Shown: positions 16,145 to 25,368, numbered from the stretch's first letter. The stretch is 64,000 bases of DNA from Streptomyces melanogenes (GCF_014649795.1 NZ_BMTS01000014.1:219740-283739), one strand, 5' to 3'. Notes: a model not told the origin generated them from the sequence alone. Made by a program: numbers and translations.

Positions 16145-17689
16145 TCAGCCCAATACCCCCCCCGCCCCCGGCGACGCCCCCTCCTCCTCCACCGGCACAG
16201 CCGTGAGCGCATCGAGCCGCCCCGCCTCCCCAGGCGCCAGGCACCGCTCCGCCAACCCCATCACCCCACTGAAGCTCCACGGATAGCTGCCCGCGTCCCG
16301 CGCGATCTCCAGCGCGTCGACGACGGCCCGCCCCAGCCCCGCCGACCACGGCACCAGACACACCCCCAGCAGCTGGAACGCCTCCGACAGCCCGTGCGCG
16401 GCTATGAACGCGGCGACCCACTCCGCCCGTTCCCCCTCCGGCAGCGTCGACAGCAGCTTGGCCCGCTCGGCCAGCGACACCGTCCCCGCGTTCCCGCCCG
16501 GCGGGGCGGACGGGGTGCCGAGCAGCGCCCGCGCCCACTCCGCGTCCCCCTGCCGCACCGCCGCCCGGCACCACGCCGCGTGCAGCTCGTCCCCCCAGTC
16601 GTCGGCGACCGGCAACGCCACGATCTCCCGCGCCGAACGCCCCCCGAGCCGCCCCGCCCAGCCCCCCAGCGGCGCCGCCTCCACCAACTGGCCAAGCCAC
16701 CACGACCGTTCGCCCCGCCCGGTCGGCGGCTTGGGCGCCACCCCGTCGCGCTGCATCCCGGCGTCGCACTCGTGCGGCGCCTCCACCGCGATCCGCGCCC
16801 CGTCCCCGTCCCCGTCCCCCGACCGGTCGAGCGCGACGCACGACGCCGCCCGCGCGGCCATCCGCCCGGCCAGCGCGGACGCGGGCAGCGCCGAAAGCAG
16901 CTCGGCGGCCGTGGCCCGGACGTTGCGGCTGCGGTCGGCGAGCGCCCGCTCCAGGAACGGCTCGTCCTCCCCACCGAGCCCGGTCCGCAGCGAGTCGAGG
17001 AACATCAGCCGGTCCTCGGCCCGCTCGGCCGCCCACGTCGTGGCGAGCAACTCCCGCGCCGCCCCCGGCTCGTACGCCCGTACCGCCGCGAGCAGCGCCA
17101 CCCGCTCGGCGAACAGCCCCTCCTCCCACAGCCGCCGCACCGCCTCGGTGTCCGAGGCCTCGGGCAGGACCGCGCTGCCGGACCCGCCACGCAGCGCGAA
17201 CCGCCACTCCGGGTTCAGCCGGGCCAGCCACGTCCCGCGCGGCCCGGCGAACGCCAGTGCCTGCGGCCGCAGGTCCGTACGCGCGCGGGCCGCGTCAAGG
17301 AGTGCGGGCAGCAGGGCGGGCGGCGCCTTGAAGCCCCGCTCGGCCGCCGCGCTCAGCCACTGCGGCAACAGCTCCGCGAGATCCGGCGCGGCCCCCCGCC
17401 GCCCCCCGGAGTGCGCCGCCGCCGAACGGTCCGCCAGCAGTTGCCCCAGCCTGCGCCGCGCGACTTCCGGCAGCTCCGGCCGCCCGTCGTCCGGTGCCCT
17501 CTCGGGCCGGACGGGCGCGGGTGCGGGCAGCAGTCCGGCCCGGCGGCGGACGGTGTGCCGCGCGGCCTCGTCGAGGAGCGCGGCGGGCTCCCCGGCGACG
17601 GGCCGCCGCTCGGTGCCGAGCAACGCGGCGGTGACGAGCTCCTCCCAGGAACCGGCCCTGGACCCTGCCCCGGTCGCGGCAGCGGACAT
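16145..17689 (-). CDS. DUF5691-like protein, probable frame break near its 3' end
   Basis: A 514-residue, Ala/Leu/Arg-rich, mostly helical (HEAT-like by composition) protein without membrane segments. It follows the SWIM gene by 74 bp on the same strand. I recognise the N terminus (WEELVTAALLGTERR) as the DUF5691 type, which is usually encoded next to SWIM, MoxR and VWA genes. The ATG at 17687-17689 has GGGGAGG five bases upstream, and an in-frame ATG at 17708-17710 also has a good site. The frame runs into a G8 tract (minus strand, plus 16156-16163) and stops at 16145. With one G fewer it would continue as YWAEAFQRLVGTLRLRGA to a stop at 16078, a convincing native C terminus. Either the tract is mis-sequenced or the gene is frameshifted. 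Confidence 0.8.
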   Translation of the reverse strand: MSAAATGAGSRAGSWEELVTAALLGTERRPVAGEPAALLDEAARHTVRRRAGLLPAPAPVRPERAPDDGRPELPEVARRRLGQLLADRSAAAHSGGRRGAAPDLAELLPQWLSAAAERGFKAPPALLPALLDAARARTDLRPQALAFAGPRGTWLARLNPEWRFALRGGSGSAVLPEASDTEAVRRLWEEGLFAERVALLAAVRAYEPGAARELLATTWAAERAEDRLMFLDSLRTGLGGEDEPFLERALADRSRNVRATAAELLSALPASALAGRMAARAASCVALDRSGDGDGDGARIAVEAPHECDAGMQRDGVAPKPPTGRGERSWWLGQLVEAAPLGGWAGRLGGRSAREIVALPVADDWGDELHAAWCRAAVRQGDAEWARALLGTPSAPPGGNAGTVSLAERAKLLSTLPEGERAEWVAAFIAAHGLSEAFQLLGVCLVPWSAGLGRAVVDALEIARDAGSYPWSFSGVMGLAERCLAPGEAGRLDALTAVPVEEEGASPGAGGVLG

Positions 17690-17763
17690 CGTGGCCTCCC
17701 CTCCATACATATGCGCACCCTCCTGTACCTGTACGTGCCTACGCGATGAGGTGAAGGCCGTCG

Positions 17764-19128
17764 TCACAGCAGCCGCACCGCCTCCGCCTCGCCCTCCGCC
17801 CACCCCGCCAGCGGCGCGACCCCCCGGTGCCCGCACTCGCCGAACACCGTCACCGGGTCGCCGCCCGACAGCGCGACGAGCTTCCACAGGCCCGCCCGGT
17901 CGGCCGCGCCCGGGGCTACGGGAAGCGCCAACTCGCCGTCCGGGTCGGCAAGTTGCCAGCCCACCCCGCCGCCCTCGCCCGGCGGCACCGGTATCACCCC
18001 GCTCAGCGTCACCGGCCAGGCGTCCAACCACGGGTCGTCCCGCAGTGCCCTCCCGTACCGCTCCAGTGCCTCGGCCGTCGTGTCGCCGGGCGGCGGGCCC
18101 CCGGCCGCCAGCGGCGCCCCGTACCGCTCGCCCAGCGCGGCACGCAGCTGCCCGCCGCCCGGGTACGGCGTGAGCTCGGCGTCGATCGCCAGGCCGACCG
18201 GCAGGGCGAGCTCGGGCGCCCGGCCCGCCGCGCCGAAGTCGAGCAGCATCGCCGCGCGGCCCGACTCCCGTCCGTACAGCCATATCCGGCGCGTGGTCAG
18301 CTTGGCGTCGGCCGTGTCGTACTGGGCCAGGACCTGCCATATGTCCCGCACCGGCGGGCCCTGCGGCGGCGTGGGCACCCCGACCCGCGCCCGGACCGTG
18401 GCGGCCAGCGGCTCCGGCAGGCCCTCGCGACCCAGCCAGGCCCGGTCGAGCAGATGCAGCAGCGCGCACTCCTCCAGGAGCCGCACCGGCCAGCCCGGCC
18501 CGGAGCCCGGTATCGACCCCAACTCCCTTACCCGGCCCGCCAGTCCAGGCGCCTGCGCGTCGACCATGCGGGCGGCCGTCTCCTCCCACAGCCCGTACCC
18601 GGGCCGCTCGGCCGCCGCCAGGCCGCCGCGCAGCAGGTCCTCAAGCCGCTGCTCCAGCTCGCTCGCCCCGGCCGTGACCCGCTCGGCGCGCTTCTCCGCG
18701 CGGCGCCGGGCCGCCTCGGGATCCGCGGTCCTCGTCTCGGCGGGACCCGCCGCCCCGCTCTCCTTCTTCTCCGCGCGCTCCCGCCGCCCGCGCAGCCACT
18801 GCCCGGCCCAGTCGGGCACCTCCCCGTCCGCGACGGCCGGCACCGCCCGCTCGTCCGCCGCCCAGAGCAGCAGCAGCCCCAGCGCGTGCTTGCACGGGAA
18901 CTTGCGGCTCGGGCAACTGCACTTGTAGCCGAGCCCGCCCGTGTCGACCACCGTCTGGTACGGCTTGCTGCCGCTGCCCTTGCACAGCCCCCACACGCTC
19001 GAGTTGTCGCAGCCGCTCTCCGACCACGGTCCGGCCGTGCCGAGCTTGCTGCCCGCCTTGCGTGACGAGGCGTCAGGAGCCAGAGCCAGCACCTGTTCCG
19101 CCGTCCAGCGCACCCCCTGCTGATTCAT
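17764..19128 (-). CDS. SWIM zinc-finger protein
   Basis: A 454-residue protein with a SWIM zinc finger at about residues 60-75. YKCSCPSRKFPCKHALGL shows the CxC...CxH ligand set. SWIM fingers bind DNA or proteins. After it come an Arg/Glu-rich helical stretch and a long uncharacterised C-terminal region ending in GECGHRGVAPLAGW. The ATG at 19126-19128 starts the conserved MNQQGVRWTAEQVLALAPD. No Shine-Dalgarno is present, and the predicted -10 (TACCTT) ends 7 bp before the ATG, so the mRNA is probably leaderless. It is divergent from a MoxR ATPase and upstream of the DUF5691-like gene, which together form the left arm of an accessory block. Confidence 0.92.
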   Translation of the reverse strand: MNQQGVRWTAEQVLALAPDASSRKAGSKLGTAGPWSESGCDNSSVWGLCKGSGSKPYQTVVDTGGLGYKCSCPSRKFPCKHALGLLLLWAADERAVPAVADGEVPDWAGQWLRGRRERAEKKESGAAGPAETRTADPEAARRRAEKRAERVTAGASELEQRLEDLLRGGLAAAERPGYGLWEETAARMVDAQAPGLAGRVRELGSIPGSGPGWPVRLLEECALLHLLDRAWLGREGLPEPLAATVRARVGVPTPPQGPPVRDIWQVLAQYDTADAKLTTRRIWLYGRESGRAAMLLDFGAAGRAPELALPVGLAIDAELTPYPGGGQLRAALGERYGAPLAAGGPPPGDTTAEALERYGRALRDDPWLDAWPVTLSGVIPVPPGEGGGVGWQLADPDGELALPVAPGAADRAGLWKLVALSGGDPVTVFGECGHRGVAPLAGWAEGEAEAVRLL

Positions 19129-19135
19129 GGTTCCG

Positions 19136-19158
19136 AAGGTAGATGGCCCCACTGACAA
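19136..19158 (-). promoter_or_regulatory. PafBC-type DNA-damage promoter of the SWIM gene
   Basis: On the minus strand, TTGTCAGTG (plus 19150-19158), an 8-bp spacer and TACCTT (plus 19136-19141) match TTGTCRGTG-N8-TANNNT without a mismatch. The -10 lies so close to the ATG that the transcript should be leaderless. Confidence 0.8.
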
Positions 19159-19205
19159 TCGCCCTGACCTGCGCTTTCCCCCTCGCCGAGGTCGATTGTC
19201 AGTGG
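19149..19205. repeat. 13-bp perfect inverted repeat placing mirror-image promoters
   Basis: CCACTGACAATCG (19149-19161) and CGATTGTCAGTGG (19193-19205) are exact reverse complements 31 bp apart. Each arm contains the upstream box of a divergent promoter, so the same activator could drive both arms. Confidence 0.95.
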
Positions 19206-19218
19206 CGTGGTGCACGGT
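19196..19218 (+). promoter_or_regulatory. Probable PafBC-type DNA-damage promoter of the MoxR operon
   Basis: A perfect TTGTCAGTG (19196-19204), an 8-bp spacer and CACGGT (19213-19218) follow the same motif, with one mismatch (C for T) at the first base of the -10. Confidence 0.65.
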
Positions 19219-19255
19219 GGAGTCACATCGGGTCGACTGATCTGGAGGGGGATCC

Positions 19256-20392
19256 ATGACCGTGTCCGAAATCAATTCCGCGGGTGCCGGAAGCGGCGTC
19301 GAGGCGGCCGCCGCCGAGGCCCTGCGCCCGCACGCCGAGCACGCGTTCGCGCATGAACTCAAGGCGCTGGCGGCCGCCGACGACCGGCCCAGGCCCGCCC
19401 GTTGGCAGCTCTCGCCGTGGGCCGTCGCCACGTATCTGCTCGGCGGCACCCTGCCCGACGGCACGGTGATCACGCCGAAGTACGTGGGCCCGCGCCGCAT
19501 CGTCGAGGTCGCGGTCACCACGCTCGCCACCGACCGGGCGCTGCTGCTGCTCGGCGTCCCCGGCACGGCCAAGACCTGGGTGTCCGAGCACCTCGCCGCC
19601 GCCGTCAGCGGCGACTCCACGCTGCTGGTGCAGGGCACGGCCGGCACCCCGGAGGAGGCGATCCGGTACGGGTGGAACTACGCGCAACTGCTGGCGCACG
19701 GCCCCAGCCGGGACGCCCTGGTGCCCAGCCCGGTCATGCGGGCGATGGCCGAGGGGATGACGGCCCGGGTCGAGGAGCTCACCCGTATCCCCGCCGACGT
19801 GCAGGACACGCTGATCACGATCCTGTCGGAGAAGACGCTGCCCATCCCCGAGTTGGGCCAGGAGACGCAGGCGGTGCGCGGCTTCAACCTCATCGCCACG
19901 GCCAACGACCGCGACCGGGGGGTCAACGAGCTGTCGAGCGCGCTGCGCCGCCGCTTCAACACGGTGGTGCTGCCGCTCCCGGCGACCGCCGAGGAGGAGG
20001 TCGACATCGTCTCGCGCCGGGTCGACCAGCTCGGGCGCTCGCTCGACCTGCCCGCGGCCCCCGAGGGCATGGACGAGATCCGCCGGGTCGTCACCGTCTT
20101 CCGCGAGCTGCGGGACGGGGTCACCGGCGACGGCCGCACCAAGCTCAAGTCCCCTTCGGGGACGCTCTCCACGGCCGAGGCGATCTCGGTGGTGACGGGC
20201 GGCCTGGCGCTCGCCGCGCACTTCGGCGACGGCGTGCTGCGCTCCGGCGACGTGGCGGCGGGCATCCTCGGCGCGGTCGTCCGCGACCCGGCGGCGGACC
20301 GCGTCATCTGGCAGGAGTACCTGGAAACGGTGGTGCGCGAGCGCGACGGCTGGAAGGACTTCTACCGCGCCTGCCGTGAGGTGTCGGCATGA
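19256..20392 (+). CDS. MoxR-family AAA+ ATPase
   Basis: A 378-residue AAA+ ATPase. Walker A GVPGTAKT lies at about residues 100-107, with sensor 1/arginine-finger region ATANDRDRGVNELSSALRRRF and the MoxR-type IPADVQDTLITILSEK between them. MoxR ATPases act as chaperones or remodelers together with VWA-domain partners, and such a VWA protein is the third gene of this operon. ATG 19256 follows GGAGGGGG. Its stop overlaps the next ATG (ATGA), indicating translational coupling. The divergent SWIM gene shares a mirror-image damage-type promoter. The substrate is unknown. The N terminus (about 40 residues) is Ala-rich and probably flexible. Confidence 0.93.
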   Translation: MTVSEINSAGAGSGVEAAAAEALRPHAEHAFAHELKALAAADDRPRPARWQLSPWAVATYLLGGTLPDGTVITPKYVGPRRIVEVAVTTLATDRALLLLGVPGTAKTWVSEHLAAAVSGDSTLLVQGTAGTPEEAIRYGWNYAQLLAHGPSRDALVPSPVMRAMAEGMTARVEELTRIPADVQDTLITILSEKTLPIPELGQETQAVRGFNLIATANDRDRGVNELSSALRRRFNTVVLPLPATAEEEVDIVSRRVDQLGRSLDLPAAPEGMDEIRRVVTVFRELRDGVTGDGRTKLKSPSGTLSTAEAISVVTGGLALAAHFGDGVLRSGDVAAGILGAVVRDPAADRVIWQEYLETVVRERDGWKDFYRACREVSA

Positions 20393-22818
20393 CCGCCCTG
20401 CCCTCGGCCGCGCCGGATACGGCCGCGCCGGACGCGGGCGGGCCCGCCGCCACGGACTCGGCACCCCCCGGCCCCTGGCTGCTCGGGGTGCGGCACCACG
20501 GGCCCGGGTCGGCGCGGGCCGTGCGGGCGGCGCTTGAGGCGGCGCGGCCCCGGGCCGTGCTGATCGAGGGCCCGCCCGAGGCCGACGGGCTGCTCGCGCT
20601 CGCCGCCGACCCGGACATGCGGCCGCCGGTCGCGCTGCTCGCCCATGTGGTGGACGACCCGCGCCGGGCCTCGTTCTGGCCGATGGCGGAGTTCTCCCCG
20701 GAGTGGGTGGCACTGCGCTGGGCCCTGGACGCGGGCGCGGAGGTCCGCTTCATCGACCTCCCGGCGGCCCACTCCCTGGCGGCGGGCGAAGAAAGCCCGG
20801 AGAACGAGCCGGAAGCCGAGGACGGCGCGCCGGACGAGCGGCCCACGCTGCGGATCGACCCCATCGGCGTCCTCGCCGAAACCGCCGGATACGACGACCC
20901 GGAGGCCTGGTGGGAGGACGTCGTGGAGCACCGCGACGGCACGCCGGGAGCCGATCCGTACGGCCCGTTCGCCGTCCTGGGCGAAGCCATGACGGCGCTG
21001 CGCGAGGCGTACGGGGACGGCGGCCACGCGCGCGACCTGATCCGCGAGGCCCATATGCGCCAGCAGCTGCGCGCCGCCCGACGGGAGTTCGGGGACGATG
21101 TCGCGGTGGTGTGCGGGGCCTGGCACGTGCCCGCGCTCGCCGAGAAGACCACGGTCGCCGCCGACCGCGCGCTGCTCAAGGGCCTGCCCAAGGTGAAGGC
21201 CGAGCTGACCTGGGTGCCCTGGACCCACCGCCGCCTGGCCCGGCGCAGCGGCTACGGCGCGGGCATCGACTCGCCCGGCTGGTACGGGCACTTGTTCGGC
21301 GCCCCCGACCGGCCCGTCGAGCGCTGGATGACCAAGGTCGCCGGGCTGCTGCGTGAGGAGGACCGGCAGGTCTCGTCCGCCCACGTCATCGAGGCGGTAC
21401 GGCTCGCCGGGACGCTCGCCGCGATGCGCGGCCGTCCGCTGCCGGGCCTGACCGAGACGACCGACGCGGTGCGGGCGGTGATGTGCGAGGGCTCCGACAT
21501 GCCGCTCGCCCTCGTCCAGGACCGGCTCGTCGTCGGCGATGTGCTCGGCGAGGTCCCGGACGCCGCCCCGGCCGTCCCGCTCCAGCGCGACCTCACCCGC
21601 TCCCAGCGCTCCCTGCGGCTCAAACCGGAGGCGCTGGAGCGGGAGTTGGAGCTCGATCTGCGCAAGGAGACCGACGCCGCGCGCAGCCGGCTGCTGCACC
21701 GGCTGAGCCTGCTCGGCATCGGCTGGGGCGAGCGGTCGGCGTCCCGGGGCAGCACCGGCACGTTCCGGGAGAGCTGGCGGCTGCGCTGGGAGCCCGAGCT
21801 GTCGGTGCGGGTGGCCGAGGCCGGGGTGTGGGGCACCACGGTCCTGGCCGCCGCCACCGCGCGGGCCGAGTCGGAGGCCGTGGAGGCCACGGTCCTGGGT
21901 GAGATCACCGCGCTGGCCGAGCGGTGTCTGCTCGCCGAGCTCTCCGACGCGCTGCCGGTGGTGATGCGCGCGCTCGCCGACCGGGCCGCGCTCGACACGG
22001 ACGTCGCCCACCTCGCCCAGGCGCTGCCCGCCCTGGCCCGCACACTGCGGTACGGAGACGTGCGGGGCACGGAGACGGCCGCGCTAGGGGAGGTCGCGAC
22101 CGGGCTCGCCGAGCGGATCTGCGTCGGCCTGCCGCCCGCCTGCACGGGCCTGGACGCGGACGGCGCCACCGAGATGCGCCGCCGCATCGACGACGTCCAC
22201 ACGGCCATGGCGCTGCTCCCGGAGGCACCCGAGGGCCCGACGACCCTGCGGGACCGCTGGGCGGCGGTCCTGACCAGGCTGGCCGGGCGGGACACGGTGG
22301 CGGGGGAGATCCGCGGCCGCGCCGTCCGCCTGCTCCTGGACGACGGACGGCTCGACGACACCGAGGTGGAGCGCCACATGGGCCTGGCGCTCTCGGTGGG
22401 GACACCACCCGGCGAAGCGGCCGCCTGGATCGAGGGGTTCGTCGGGGGCGCCTCGGGCGGCGGGATGCTCCTGGTCCACGACGAGCGGCTGCTCGCCCTG
22501 GTCGACACCTGGCTGACCGGCGTCCCGGCCGACGCCTTCACGGACGTACTGCCGCTGCTGCGCCGCACCTTCTCGGCGTACGAACCGGGCGTGCGCCGCA
22601 CCCTCGGCGAGCTCGTCCGGCGCGGCCCCGGCACCACCGGTCCGGCCCCGGCCGACGCGGGCGCCCCCGGCTTCGGCGCCGGGCTCGACGAGGAGCGCGC
22701 CGCCGCCGTGGAGCCACTGCTGCGGCTGCTGCTCGGCGCGAGCACCCACGGCCCCGGCGCCCCGCTGGAGCCGTCCGACCACCCGGCATCCGACCACCTG
22801 GCAGGAGTGGGGAAGTGA
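20389..22818 (+). CDS. DUF5682-like protein of a MoxR-VWA operon
   Basis: An 809-residue soluble protein. The first ~290 residues form an alpha/beta region beginning PWLLGVRHHGPGSARAV and containing VLIEGPPEADGLLALA, RFIDLPAAHSL and VVCGAWHVPALA. The rest is mostly helical and Leu/Ala/Arg-rich. I recognise the family as DUF5682, which I recall only from SWIM/MoxR/VWA neighbourhoods. The conserved His pair in RHHGPGS, Glu in IEGPPE and Cys-Gly-Ala-Trp-His motif resemble an enzyme active site, possibly TraB/PrgY- or erythromycin-esterase-like, but this is speculation. It overlaps MoxR (ATGA) upstream and the VWA gene (GTGA) downstream, so a three-protein complex is likely. Confidence 0.88.
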   Translation: MTALPSAAPDTAAPDAGGPAATDSAPPGPWLLGVRHHGPGSARAVRAALEAARPRAVLIEGPPEADGLLALAADPDMRPPVALLAHVVDDPRRASFWPMAEFSPEWVALRWALDAGAEVRFIDLPAAHSLAAGEESPENEPEAEDGAPDERPTLRIDPIGVLAETAGYDDPEAWWEDVVEHRDGTPGADPYGPFAVLGEAMTALREAYGDGGHARDLIREAHMRQQLRAARREFGDDVAVVCGAWHVPALAEKTTVAADRALLKGLPKVKAELTWVPWTHRRLARRSGYGAGIDSPGWYGHLFGAPDRPVERWMTKVAGLLREEDRQVSSAHVIEAVRLAGTLAAMRGRPLPGLTETTDAVRAVMCEGSDMPLALVQDRLVVGDVLGEVPDAAPAVPLQRDLTRSQRSLRLKPEALERELELDLRKETDAARSRLLHRLSLLGIGWGERSASRGSTGTFRESWRLRWEPELSVRVAEAGVWGTTVLAAATARAESEAVEATVLGEITALAERCLLAELSDALPVVMRALADRAALDTDVAHLAQALPALARTLRYGDVRGTETAALGEVATGLAERICVGLPPACTGLDADGATEMRRRIDDVHTAMALLPEAPEGPTTLRDRWAAVLTRLAGRDTVAGEIRGRAVRLLLDDGRLDDTEVERHMGLALSVGTPPGEAAAWIEGFVGGASGGGMLLVHDERLLALVDTWLTGVPADAFTDVLPLLRRTFSAYEPGVRRTLGELVRRGPGTTGPAPADAGAPGFGAGLDEERAAAVEPLLRLLLGASTHGPGAPLEPSDHPASDHLAGVGK

Positions 22819-23984
22819 CCACAGAACAACTCGATGCGGCCGCCGGTGAGCGGCTGCGCCGCTGGCGGATGGTGTTCGGCGGGGAGCAGGGCGCCGACGG
22901 CACCGGCTGCACGCTCGCCGGGCGCGACGCCGCGATGGACGGCGCCCTGTCCGCGCTCTACGGCGGCTCCGCCGGGCGCGGGACGTCGAAGGAGCGAGGC
23001 GCCGGGCTCGGCGCCTCCGCCCCCAGCGTCGCCCGCTGGCTGGGTGACATCCGTACGTACTTCCCCAGCTCGGTCGTCCAGGTGATGCAGCGCGACGCCA
23101 TCGACCGGCTTGGGCTCTCCGCGCTGCTCCTGGAGCCGGAGATGCTGGAGGCCGTCGAGGCGGACGTGCACCTGGTGGGCACGCTGCTCTCGCTCAACAA
23201 AGCGATGCCGGAGACCACCAAGGAGACCGCCCGCGCGGTCGTCCGCAAGGTCGTCGAGGATCTGGAGAAGCGGCTCGCCACCCGGACGAAGGCGACGCTG
23301 ACGGGCGCCCTGGACCGTTCGGCGCGGATCAGCCGCCCCCGCCACCGGGACATCGACTGGGACCGCACCATCCGGGCGAACCTGAAGAACTACCTGCCGG
23401 AGTACGACACGGTCGTCCCGGACCGGCTGATCGGGTACGGGCGGGCCGCCCAGTCCGTCAAGAAGGACGTGGTCCTCTGCATCGACCAGTCCGGCTCGAT
23501 GGCCGCCTCGGTCGTCTACGCCTCGGTCTTCGGCGCCGTCCTCGCCTCCATGCGCGCGATCGCCACCCGGCTCGTCGTGTTCGACACGGCCGTCGTCGAC
23601 CTCACCGACCAGCTCGACGACCCGGTGGACGTGCTGTTCGGCACCCAGCTGGGCGGCGGCACCGACATCAACCGCGCCCTCGCCTACTGCCAGTCGCAGA
23701 TCACCCGTCCTGCCGACACCGTCGTCGTACTGATCAGTGATCTTTACGAGGGAGGGATCCGGGACGAGATGCTGAAGCGGGTGGCGGCGATGAAGGCGTC
23801 CGGAGTGCAGTTCGTGGCCCTGCTCGCCCTCTCGGACGAGGGCGCCCCGGCGTACGACCACGAGCACGCGGCGGCCCTGTCCGCCCTGGGAGCACCCGCC
23901 TTCGCCTGCACCCCCGACCTCTTCCCGGAGATCATGGCTGCGGCGATCGAGAAGCGGGCTCTGCCGATACCTGACACGCTGTGA
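22815..23984 (+). CDS. VWA-domain (MIDAS) protein, MoxR partner
   Basis: A 389-residue protein. The N-terminal ~200 residues are helical. The C-terminal half is a von Willebrand factor A domain with a complete metal-ion-dependent adhesion site: DQSGS (DxSxS), the Thr in GGGTDINRAL and the Asp in VVLISDLYEGG. VWA proteins of this kind recruit substrates to MoxR ATPases. The GTG start overlaps the upstream stop (GTGA) and follows AGGAG, and the longer in-frame extension upstream lies inside the DUF5682-like gene. It is the last gene of the operon. Nothing suggests secretion, so it should act in the cytoplasm. Confidence 0.93.
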   Translation: MTTEQLDAAAGERLRRWRMVFGGEQGADGTGCTLAGRDAAMDGALSALYGGSAGRGTSKERGAGLGASAPSVARWLGDIRTYFPSSVVQVMQRDAIDRLGLSALLLEPEMLEAVEADVHLVGTLLSLNKAMPETTKETARAVVRKVVEDLEKRLATRTKATLTGALDRSARISRPRHRDIDWDRTIRANLKNYLPEYDTVVPDRLIGYGRAAQSVKKDVVLCIDQSGSMAASVVYASVFGAVLASMRAIATRLVVFDTAVVDLTDQLDDPVDVLFGTQLGGGTDINRALAYCQSQITRPADTVVVLISDLYEGGIRDEMLKRVAAMKASGVQFVALLALSDEGAPAYDHEHAAALSALGAPAFACTPDLFPEIMAAAIEKRALPIPDTL

Positions 23985-23994
23985 GCAGGTGATC

Positions 23995-24010
23995 TGTGAC
24001 AGGTATCACC
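23995..24010. promoter_or_regulatory. Crp-like box upstream of sucC
   Basis: TGTGA-CAGGTA-TCACC matches the palindrome TGTGAN6TCACA in 9 of 10 positions. It is 180 bp before the sucC start and 11 bp after the VWA stop. It could bind the Streptomyces Crp homologue, which would be a carbon or cAMP link for the TCA cycle. Confidence 0.5.
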
Positions 24011-24189
24011 GCTCCGGTGTGATCTGCGATTTAGGGAGCTCGCTCTGGCGGGGATAACCTGCGAGACGGACATGCCGCGTACCCGGCCACCGTGTACGCC
24101 TCCCTCAGTGACAGCGCCGTCACGTTGCCCTTCGCGGCACGCCCACGCAGAAAACGAACCGCGAGACCACTGAAAAGGGACGGACGCGC

Positions 24190-25368
24190 GTGGACCTGTT
24201 CGAGTACCAGGCGAGGGACCTCTTCGCCAAGCACGGTGTACCGGTGCTGGCCGGTGAAGTGATCGACACGCCTGAGGCAGCCCGCGAGGCGACCGAGCGG
24301 CTGGGCGGCAAGTCCGTCGTCAAGGCGCAGGTGAAGGTAGGCGGCCGCGGCAAGGCCGGCGGCGTGAAGCTGGCGGCGAACCCGGACGAGGCCGTCGCTC
24401 GCGCGACGGACATCCTCGGCATGGACATCAAGGGCCACACGGTCCACAAGGTGATGATCGCCGAGCTGTCCCCGGAGATCGAGGCGGAGTACTACGTCTC
24501 GTACCTCCTGGACCGCACCAACCGCACCTTCCTCGCCATGGCGTCGGTGCAGGGCGGCATGGACATCGAGGAGGTCGCGGAGAAGACCCCCGAGGCCCTC
24601 GCGAAGGTCCCGGTCAACGCCGTCGAGGGCGTGGACATCGAGAAGGCCCGCGAGATCGTGGCCCTGGCGAAGTTCCCGGCCGAGGTGGCCGAGGGCGTCG
24701 CCGAGGCGATGGTGACCCTGTGGAAGACCTTCGTCGCCGAGGACGCGCTCCTCGTCGAGGTCAACCCGCTGGTGAAGACCAAGGACGGCCGCATCCTGGC
24801 GCTGGACGGCAAGGTCTCGCTCGACGAGAACGCCGAGTTCCGCCAGCCGGAGCACGAGGCCCTCGAGGACAAGGACGCGGCCGACCCGCTCGAGGCCGCG
24901 GCCAAGGCCAAGGGCCTCAACTACGTCAAGCTCGACGGCGAGGTCGGCATCATCGGCAACGGCGCGGGTCTCGTCATGAGCACCCTGGACGTCGTCGCGT
25001 ACGCCGGTGAGAACCACGGCGGCGTGAAGCCGGCCAACTTCCTCGACATCGGTGGCGGCGCGTCCGCCCAGGTGATGGCGAACGGCCTGGAGATCATCCT
25101 CGGCGACGCGGACGTCAAGTCCGTGTTCGTCAACGTCTTCGGTGGCATCACCGCCTGCGACGAGGTCGCCAACGGCATCGTCCAGGCGCTGCAGCTCCTC
25201 GCCGACAAGGGCGAAGAGGTCACCAAGCCGCTGGTCGTGCGCCTCGACGGCAACAACGCGGAGCTGGGTCGCAAGATCCTGTCGGACGCGAACCACCCGC
25301 TGGTCCAGCGCGTGGACACCATGGACGGCGCGGCCGACAAGGCCGCCGAGCTCGCGGCCGCGAAGTAA
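24190..25368 (+). CDS. sucC: Succinate-CoA ligase (ADP-forming) beta subunit
   Basis: A 392-residue beta subunit of succinyl-CoA synthetase, which makes ATP or GTP from succinyl-CoA in the TCA cycle. The N-terminal ATP-grasp domain (MDLFEYQARDLFAKHGVPV, then VKAQVKVGGRGKAGGVK) and the C-terminal ligase domain with IIGNGAGLVMSTLD and NVFGGITACDEVA are complete. Length is normal. The start is GTG at 24190, preceded by AAAAGGGA at a somewhat long distance. It is followed by sucD after 22 bp, so the two subunits are made from one operon. A Crp-like palindrome lies upstream. Confidence 0.97.
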   Translation: MDLFEYQARDLFAKHGVPVLAGEVIDTPEAAREATERLGGKSVVKAQVKVGGRGKAGGVKLAANPDEAVARATDILGMDIKGHTVHKVMIAELSPEIEAEYYVSYLLDRTNRTFLAMASVQGGMDIEEVAEKTPEALAKVPVNAVEGVDIEKAREIVALAKFPAEVAEGVAEAMVTLWKTFVAEDALLVEVNPLVKTKDGRILALDGKVSLDENAEFRQPEHEALEDKDAADPLEAAAKAKGLNYVKLDGEVGIIGNGAGLVMSTLDVVAYAGENHGGVKPANFLDIGGGASAQVMANGLEIILGDADVKSVFVNVFGGITACDEVANGIVQALQLLADKGEEVTKPLVVRLDGNNAELGRKILSDANHPLVQRVDTMDGAADKAAELAAAK

